Assembly: GCA_025936615.1 (NCBI GenBank)
Contig: JAICSZ010000046.1
Location: 1 to 9,896, forward strand
Length of the DNA stretch: 9,896 bases
Direction of reading: 5' to 3'
Origin: Pedococcus sp.
GTDB lineage: Bacteria > Actinomycetota > Actinomycetes > Actinomycetales > Dermatophilaceae
The translations under genes were made by a program, and so were the position numbers. Below the pieces are notes generated by a model that ran no database searches, had not been told where the DNA came from, and saw only the letters and a program-made list of their open reading frames with translations. Below, one piece after another: positions 1 through 4,613 of this stretch (the stretch's first letter is position 1; the number at the start of each line of letters is the position of its first letter).

Positions 1-378
1 AACCCGGTCGCGTGCGCGGCCGCCCTGGCGGCCATCGAGACGATGAAGGCCGACGACCTCTGCGGTCGGGCGCGCGAGGTCGAGGCGCTGTTCCGGCCAC
101 GGCTCGAGGCGCTCGCGGACAAGTACGGCGTCATCGGCGACCTGCGCGGACGCGGCGCGATGCTCGCGGTGGAGCTGGTCTCGGACCTCGAGGCCAAGTC
201 CCCTGACGCGGACCTCACCGCTCGCATCAACAAGGCCTGCCACGCGGCCGGCCTGGTGACGCTGACCTGCGGCACCTTCGGCAACGTGTTCCGCTTCCTG
301 CCGCCGCTGTCCGCATCGGACGAGCTGCTCTCCGAGGGACTGGACATCCTCGAGGAGGCCTTCGCCGCATCGGTCTGA
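1..378 (+). CDS. gabT: 4-aminobutyrate aminotransferase, C-terminal fragment (5' end outside window)
   Basis: The reading frame is open from base 1 and encodes the last 125 residues of a PLP-dependent class III (fold type I) aminotransferase. The fragment begins NPVACAAALAAIETM, the usual stretch after the PLP-binding region. It later contains GDLRGRGAMLAVEL and the C-terminal TCGTFGNVFRFLPPL, whose Arg corresponds by family knowledge to the residue that binds the substrate carboxylate. This last block is typical of GabT, which transfers the amino group of 4-aminobutyrate to 2-oxoglutarate, giving succinate semialdehyde and glutamate in the cytoplasm. The catalytic PLP lysine lies upstream of the window and cannot be checked. 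The stop (376-378) overlaps the ATG of the following acetyltransferase, so the two are probably co-transcribed. Another omega-amino-acid transaminase of the same class is the main alternative. Confidence 0.85.
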   Translation, partial: NPVACAAALAAIETMKADDLCGRAREVEALFRPRLEALADKYGVIGDLRGRGAMLAVELVSDLEAKSPDADLTARINKACHAAGLVTLTCGTFGNVFRFLPPLSASDELLSEGLDILEEAFAASV

Positions 379-920
379 TGCCGCTGCTCGTCGAGCCGGA
401 CGTCCGCTTCCATGCCTCGTTCCTGCGAGCCATGGCGGGTTTCGCGGCTGAGGGCAGGGGCGGGCCCGACGACTACTCGATGATCGGTCAGGACCTGCGT
501 CAGTGGGGGCCGAGGTGGGCCGATGAGTCCGTGTTCGCGGAGTACGTCGAGGCGGTGCGTGCCCAAGCCCTCGAGGAGACGCCGCGGCCACCGGGGTTCG
601 TCCAGTCGACCACGATGTGGTGGGCCGAGGGCGATGAGTACCTCGGCCGGATCGTGCTGCGGCACCGGCTCACCGAGCGGCTGCTCGAGGTGGGCGGGCA
701 CATCGGTTACGACGTCCCACCCGAGCACCGCAGACAGGGCCACGCGACCGCGATGCTGCGGACGTTCCTCGTGCTGTGCGCCAAGGTGCACGGCCTCGCC
801 CGGGTCCTGGTCACCTGCGACCCCGACAACGTCGCCTCCCGCACGGTCATCGAGACATGCGGGGGAGTGCTCGAGGACGAGCGGAGCGGCAAGCTGCGCT
901 TCTGGGTGCCCACCTCCTGA
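378..920 (+). CDS. GNAT family N-acetyltransferase (COG3981-like)
   Basis: This 180-residue protein transfers an acetyl group from acetyl-CoA to an unknown amine acceptor. The acetyl-CoA pyrophosphate loop is visible as RRQGHA (residues 118-123), the Q/R-x-x-G-x-A motif A of GNAT enzymes. It is preceded by the beta strand GGHIGYDVPPEH (106-117) and followed by VTCDPDNVASRTVIETCGG (145-163), which carries the Asn-x-x-Ser of motif B. The order EVGGHIGYDV, RRQGHAT, LVTCDPDN matches the COG3981 'predicted acetyltransferase' group, and the length is typical. The ATG overlaps the stop of the upstream aminotransferase (TGATG), so translation is probably coupled. The substrate cannot be told; the neighbour suggests an amine or amino-acid role, but that is weak inference. 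Confidence 0.85.
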   Translation: MPLLVEPDVRFHASFLRAMAGFAAEGRGGPDDYSMIGQDLRQWGPRWADESVFAEYVEAVRAQALEETPRPPGFVQSTTMWWAEGDEYLGRIVLRHRLTERLLEVGGHIGYDVPPEHRRQGHATAMLRTFLVLCAKVHGLARVLVTCDPDNVASRTVIETCGGVLEDERSGKLRFWVPTS

Positions 921-1000
921 GGCGTTCCCCCTGGCGAAGTGTTCACCCACGCGCTGCGTGTCGGTCACCGGCTCGACTCGGCACGCCTGTTACAAAAGGT

Positions 1001-1033
1001 GAGACCCGGCCAAGTATGAGTTGGCCGGGTCTC
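1001..1033 (-). terminator. Perfect 13-bp hairpin terminator for the minus-strand operon, possibly bidirectional
   Basis: GAGACCCGGCCAA (1001-1013) and TTGGCCGGGTCTC (1021-1033) are exact reverse complements around a 7-base loop. Read on the minus strand the stem is followed by ACCTTTTGT, a short T run as expected of an intrinsic terminator. Read on the plus strand no T run follows. It lies 105 bases beyond the stop of the hydrolase-glycosyltransferase gene and 80 beyond the stop of the convergent GNAT gene, so it could serve both. Confidence 0.75.
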
Positions 1034-1036
1034 GAT

Positions 1037-1093
1037 GTCTCCCGGAGGAGACTGGCCTCCCGAAGGAGGTTCGATGATCATGGCGCATCGCCA
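1037..1093 (-). other. Row of three small hairpins in the 3' region of the minus-strand operon
   Basis: Three further inverted repeats lie between the hydrolase-glycosyltransferase stop and the strong 13-bp hairpin. In minus-strand order they are: a 5-bp stem TGGCG/CGCCA with a 3-base loop (1081-1093); CCTCC-TTCG-GGAGG (1056-1069); and GTCTCC-TCCG-GGAGAC (1037-1052). The last two loops are C(UUCG)G and C(UCCG)G in RNA, members of the very stable UNCG tetraloop class. On the plus strand the loops would be CGAA and CGGA, which are not special, so the minus strand is the likelier transcript. They may be 3'-end stabilising structures, part of the terminator, or a small structured RNA. Confidence 0.5.
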
Positions 1094-1202
1094 GGCCCCC
1101 CGCAACCAGAACCGCCAAACTGGCCCGGCAGCGCTCGACTACAGCAGCCCTGCGATGAGCTCTGCGGCGCGGGCCGCACCGTCGCTCTCGACCGGGCGGT
1201 AG
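1080..1202 (+). CDS. Possible small ORF (40 residues), doubtful
   Basis: An ATG at 1080 (a second in-frame ATG lies at 1074) follows a GGAGG at 1065-1069 with 10 bases of spacing and opens a 40-codon frame ending in TAG (1200-1202). The peptide begins MAHRQAPRNQNRQTG and is basic and Ala/Ser-rich. I do not recognise it. The GGAGG is one arm of a hairpin (1056-1069) that is better explained on the minus strand. The last 64 bases of the frame are antisense to the end of the hydrolase-glycosyltransferase gene, which argues against a real gene. It is recorded because the Shine-Dalgarno match and spacing are good. Confidence 0.15.
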   Translation: MAHRQAPRNQNRQTGPAALDYSSPAMSSAARAAPSLSTGR

Positions 1203-3316
1203 TCCACGTCACGGCCGAGGTCGGCCACGATGGCCGCGGCCAGCGCGTCCGGGTCGACTGCCTGCTCGTAGGGCAGGTGGTGCCCCGCCCGGTAGCGATC
1301 GAGGCGGTGACGGACGTGGAAACCCTGCTCGAAGTGGTGCCGCAGCGGCACGTAGAGGAACGGCGTCCGGCTGGCGGTCAGCTCCATGCACGTGGTCAGG
1401 CCGCCCTGGACGACTGCGAGGTCGGCCGCTGCGAGGTGCCGGTACAGGTCTGGGACGAGCCCTCGGACCGTCACCCCGCGGCGCCGCGGGAGCGACCTCG
1501 GGTCGATCCGCGGGCCGGTGACCACGAGGAACCGCAGTCCGTCGACCTGACGGCGCGCGATCGGCACGGCGTCGAGGACGCGCCGCAACAACGGCTCCCC
1601 GACCCCGGACCCACCAACGGTGACGACGCACACCGGTGCGTCCGCGGCATACCCCAGCTCTTGCCTCAGCCGACCACGGTCGGCCACGCCCGCGGGGTCG
1701 AAACCCGTGACGTAGCCGGCGAACTCGAAGTTCTCGCGGGTCCACTCGCGGATGCCCGGCAGCCCCGGGCCGAACGAGTCGGGGACCACGTCCTCGGGTG
1801 ACCCGACGAAGACGGACCGGTCCCGCACCCAGCGGTGGCGCGCCCGCTGCTCGAGCATCTCGGCGTTGTAGTCAGCGGTGAGGGCAGCCTCCGCGGCGCC
1901 GCCGTCGAGCATCGGGAGGAAGCCCACGAAGTCGGTCATCCACACGAACGGGAACCGCTTGAGCTCGGGGTTCTCGTGAAGAAAGTAGTCGACGTCCCAC
2001 GCCTCGTCGCCCACGACGACGTCGAAGTGCTCGTCACGCACGACGTCGTCGAACACCATGAAGTTGTTGACCAGAACCTCGTCCATCCGCCGCAACGCCT
2101 GGAATGCGTGCAGGTCGTGCTCACCGGCTTCGCGCTCGATGTGGCCGCTCTCGCTCAGCAGCCAGCGCGAGGCGGGGTGGACCCGCTCGCCGGCTCGCTC
2201 GACCATGGCGGTGACCGGGTGCTGGGTCAGCCACTCCACCTCGAGATCGGGGTGGCGCTTGCGCAGCTCGTCGGCGACGGCCAGGTCGCGTCGGGCGTGG
2301 CCGAGGCCGATGGGGGAGGACAGGTAGAGGGCCCGCTTGGGCCGGTTCGCCGCGCGTCGCCACCTCGCGCCGTTGGCCCAAGGGCCTTGGTATGCCGCGG
2401 CCTCGCCACCCGTTGCCAGGTCGCCTCCAGCTCGCTGCGCGAAGTCACGGACGAGGTGGTTGACCTTGACCGGGTCGCGGGCGAGCGGCCCGTGCCCGCT
2501 GCCCTCGAGCAGCACGACCCCGCCGCCGGTCAGCTCGGCCAGCCTCTGGCTGACGACGGGCGGCGAGATCGCGTCGGCCGTGCCGTGGACCAGCAGCACC
2601 GGGCACCGGACCCGGGAGCAGACCTGCTCGATCGGTGTGGTCGAGATGCCGTGGCCGTGCATGCCGGCGGAGGCGTCGGCCAGGACGTGCGGTGTCGTCT
2701 CGTTTGCCCAGCCCACGCCGTCCTCGACCTGCTTGGTCGAGTGCGGCTCGGGAAACATCTGCCCGAAGAAGAAGCGCACGAAGTCGTCGTAGCCACCGGC
2801 CAGCCAGTACTCGCGGTTGTACTTCGCCCAGCCCTCGGCCGGCCGCTGCGCCGGGCCCTCCCAGTCCACGACGTCTCGGCTGCGGCGCTCGAGCTGGACG
2901 TTGCTGGAAGCCCCGATCCCGATGAGGGCAGCGACCCTCTCCGGGTGGGCCGCGGCCACGTGGAGCGCCCAGGTCACCCCCCACGAGAGCCCGGCGACGA
3001 CCGCGACGTCCGTCCCGGTGGCGTCGAGCACGGCCAGGGCGTCGGCGGCACACTCCTCGTCGGTGTAGGCCGCCGGACCCACCGGCCGGTCGGACCGGCC
3101 GTTCCCCCGCCCATCGAAGGTGACGACGCGGAACTGCCTGGCAAGGTAGGGGATCTGCAGCTTCCAGAACCGCGAGTGGACGATCGTCCACGTCGGCATG
3201 AGCAGGATCGTGGTGGACCCGGACCCGAAGACCTCCCAGCCGATCGTGACGCCGCCGTCCTCACGCCTGACGGTGCCCGTCTCGTCGGGCTCGAACGCCC
3301 GTTGCTGGGGGGTCAT
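1139..3316 (-). CDS. Fusion protein: alpha/beta hydrolase (N-terminal) + GT1/GT28-like glycosyltransferase (C-terminal)
   Basis: This 725-residue protein has two enzyme domains. Residues about 15-295 form an alpha/beta hydrolase with nucleophile elbow GLSWG (Ser111), acid in HGTADA (Asp248) and base in GSGHG (His275), so the Ser-Asp-His triad is complete. The usual HG oxyanion motif near residue 42 reads PTW. After a linker (about 296-326) comes a GT-B glycosyltransferase (about 327-725). Its N-terminal nucleotide-type strand and loop read ALYLSSPIGLGHARRD (329-344), similar in kind to the MurG/UGT N-terminal loop, and its C-terminal donor-site region holds VVQGGLTTCMEL (635-646) and VPLRHHFEQGFHVRHR. 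The domains may hydrolyse and glycosylate the same or linked substrates in the cytoplasm; no signal peptide is seen. GAGGGG lies 12 bases before the ATG. The gene is 41 bp downstream of the methyltransferase gene and probably in its operon. The substrate is unknown. Confidence 0.9.
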   Translation of the reverse strand: MTPQQRAFEPDETGTVRREDGGVTIGWEVFGSGSTTILLMPTWTIVHSRFWKLQIPYLARQFRVVTFDGRGNGRSDRPVGPAAYTDEECAADALAVLDATGTDVAVVAGLSWGVTWALHVAAAHPERVAALIGIGASSNVQLERRSRDVVDWEGPAQRPAEGWAKYNREYWLAGGYDDFVRFFFGQMFPEPHSTKQVEDGVGWANETTPHVLADASAGMHGHGISTTPIEQVCSRVRCPVLLVHGTADAISPPVVSQRLAELTGGGVVLLEGSGHGPLARDPVKVNHLVRDFAQRAGGDLATGGEAAAYQGPWANGARWRRAANRPKRALYLSSPIGLGHARRDLAVADELRKRHPDLEVEWLTQHPVTAMVERAGERVHPASRWLLSESGHIEREAGEHDLHAFQALRRMDEVLVNNFMVFDDVVRDEHFDVVVGDEAWDVDYFLHENPELKRFPFVWMTDFVGFLPMLDGGAAEAALTADYNAEMLEQRARHRWVRDRSVFVGSPEDVVPDSFGPGLPGIREWTRENFEFAGYVTGFDPAGVADRGRLRQELGYAADAPVCVVTVGGSGVGEPLLRRVLDAVPIARRQVDGLRFLVVTGPRIDPRSLPRRRGVTVRGLVPDLYRHLAAADLAVVQGGLTTCMELTASRTPFLYVPLRHHFEQGFHVRHRLDRYRAGHHLPYEQAVDPDALAAAIVADLGRDVDYRPVESDGAARAAELIAGLL

Positions 3317-3357
3317 CGGATCCAGTGTCCCCTCGGTCCGCGTCTCCGACAGCCTTG

Positions 3358-4437
3358 TCAGGGCCGGATCTCGAGAACCCGGTTGAACGGCGTTTCGGCG
3401 GCCGTCCGGAACCTCGTGAACCCGCCCGTGGTGACCACGTCACGGATCCGCGCCGGGCCGGCCTGCGTGCCGAGCGCGAGCCCCACCTCCTGGGCGAGTG
3501 ACGACGGGGTGCACAGCAGGGTGGAGAAGCCGTAGTAGGCGCGACCCACCGGGTTGAGGTTGTCGCTGACCGTGTCGCCGGCCATGGGCTCGACCACCAG
3601 CCAGGTGCCGTCCGGCGCGATGGACTCACGAACGTGCCTGGCCGCGCCGACCGGGTCACCCATGTCGTGCAGGGCGTCGAACGTGGTCACGAGGTCGAAG
3701 CCCGTGCCCCGGAACTGTTGGGCGGGTGCGATCTCGAAGGTCACCCGGTCGCTGACGCCCGCCTCCTGGGCGTGCTGCCTCGCCGCGGCGATGGACGCCT
3801 CGTGGTAGTCCGAGCCGATGAAGGTGGAGTTCGGGAAGGCCTGCGCCATGATCACCGTGGACTTTCCCTGGCCACAGCCGACGTCGGCCACGGTGCCACC
3901 CCGCTGGAGCTTCTCGACGACCCCGTCGAGGGCGGGCAGCCACTCGCCGACCAGGTGGGCGTTGTACATGGTGCGGAAGAACCGAGCGCACCCGTCGTGC
4001 ACGTCGGTGTGGTGCTCGTGCCAGCCCACCCCGGACTGGTTCCGGGCCGCGGCGATGATGCTGTCCGTGTCGTGCGCGGTCCCGAGTGCGATCTGGAAGA
4101 ACCCGGGCAGGTATGCCGGGCTGGTCGGCTCGGTGAGCGCGTTCGCCTGCTCGGGCGGCAAGGTGTAGGTGCCCGAGTCCGCGTCGTAGGTGACGTACCC
4201 GCCGGCCGCCTGGGCGTTGAGCCACTCACGTGCATAGTGCTCGTCGGTCGCGGTGGCACTGGCGAGCTGGGCGGGTGTCGAGGGACCGGCCTCCGCCAGG
4301 GTCCGGTAGTAGCCGAGCTTGTCGCCGAGTACGACGAGCGCAGTGTTGAGCGTTGCCCCCACTTCGTCGACGGCCTTGAACACGAAGGCCATCAGCTTGT
4401 CCATGTCGAGGGCTGGAGCCTCTTGGAGATCAGTCAT
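3358..4437 (-). CDS. Class I SAM-dependent methyltransferase, Rv2258c-like, with N-terminal winged-helix domain
   Basis: This 359-residue protein should transfer a methyl group from S-adenosylmethionine to an unknown acceptor. Residues about 10-100 form an all-helical/winged-helix region (LGDKLGYYRTLAEAGPSTP, then the HYAREWL helix and the YVTYDADSGTYTL wing) of the type that shapes the dimer and acceptor site in Rv2258c-like and other small-molecule methyltransferases. The Rossmann domain starts at about 180 with SAM motif I VADVGCGQGKS (183-193). The acidic strand end IGSD (207-210) and motif IV-like DLVTTFDALHDMGDP (248-262) follow. The ATG at 4437 is preceded by AAGGAAG with 6 bases of spacing. 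It is the first gene of the minus-strand operon and diverges from the LuxR-type regulator, which probably controls it. The acceptor could be a natural product or lipid. Confidence 0.88.
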   Translation of the reverse strand: MTDLQEAPALDMDKLMAFVFKAVDEVGATLNTALVVLGDKLGYYRTLAEAGPSTPAQLASATATDEHYAREWLNAQAAGGYVTYDADSGTYTLPPEQANALTEPTSPAYLPGFFQIALGTAHDTDSIIAAARNQSGVGWHEHHTDVHDGCARFFRTMYNAHLVGEWLPALDGVVEKLQRGGTVADVGCGQGKSTVIMAQAFPNSTFIGSDYHEASIAAARQHAQEAGVSDRVTFEIAPAQQFRGTGFDLVTTFDALHDMGDPVGAARHVRESIAPDGTWLVVEPMAGDTVSDNLNPVGRAYYGFSTLLCTPSSLAQEVGLALGTQAGPARIRDVVTTGGFTRFRTAAETPFNRVLEIRP

Positions 4438-4456
4438 GATCAGCTTCCTTGTCAGT

Positions 4457-4479
4457 GGCGCGCACCCCGTTGGCGCGCC
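4457..4479 (-). promoter_or_regulatory. GC-rich hairpin / palindromic site in the methyltransferase leader
   Basis: GGCGCGC (4457-4463) and GCGCGCC (4473-4479) pair perfectly around a 9-base loop. In the methyltransferase mRNA this would form a hairpin ending 6 bases before the AAGGAAG ribosome site. If the promoter proposed at 4490-4518 is right, the hairpin sits almost at the 5' end of the transcript. It could act as an RNA structure or as a DNA operator for the divergent LuxR-type protein; the sequence does not tell which. Confidence 0.4.
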
Positions 4480-4489
4480 GTCCTCCCCG

Positions 4490-4518
4490 ACGGTAGGAAC
4501 ACCAGGGCACCGCTCGAA
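4490..4518 (-). promoter_or_regulatory. Putative promoter of the methyltransferase operon
   Basis: On the minus strand, TTCGAG (4513-4518) and TACCGT (4490-4495) are separated by 17 bases. TACCGT fits the actinobacterial TAnnnT -10 pattern; the -35 match is moderate. The expected start near 4483 gives a leader of about 46 bases containing the ribosome site and the hairpin at 4457-4479. Confidence 0.4.
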
Positions 4519-4580
4519 TCAGGTGGCCCCCCTAGCGTTTTCGCCGTCACGCCCGACGAAGGTGCTGCCTTTGCACGGGT

Positions 4581-4607
4581 TTGACCCCAGTTGTCCGCGC
4601 CTACACT
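4581..4607 (+). promoter_or_regulatory. Promoter of the LuxR-family gene, leaderless
   Basis: TTGACC (4581-4586) and TACACT (4602-4607) form -35 and -10 boxes with a 15-base spacer, somewhat short. Seven bases after the -10 box falls base 4614, the G of the GTG start codon, so transcription and translation would begin at the same base. No Shine-Dalgarno sequence precedes the GTG, consistent with a leaderless mRNA, a common arrangement in actinobacteria. Confidence 0.6.
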
Positions 4608-4613
4608 GGCACG

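Noticed and set aside
1037..1069. Two tandem hairpins as a guanidine-II (mini-ykkC) riboswitch on the plus strand
   Set aside because: The plus-strand loops are CGGA and CGAA, not the ACGR required by that class. The minus-strand UNCG loops explain the hairpins better.
1001..1093. tRNA or other known RNA gene in the structured gap
   Set aside because: No cloverleaf, anticodon arm or CCA-type end can be drawn; the stems are consecutive simple hairpins.
1835..3535. Plus-strand open frame of 566 codons opposite the hydrolase-glycosyltransferase gene, plus 776-1801
   Set aside because: These are shadows: no motifs, biased composition, and they overlap a gene with intact catalytic motifs on the other strand. 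The frame at 776-1801 also runs out of frame through the GNAT gene.
4507..4527. CACC-N10-GGTG inverted repeat as a LuxR operator
   Set aside because: Only four paired bases per arm; too short to separate from chance in GC-rich DNA.
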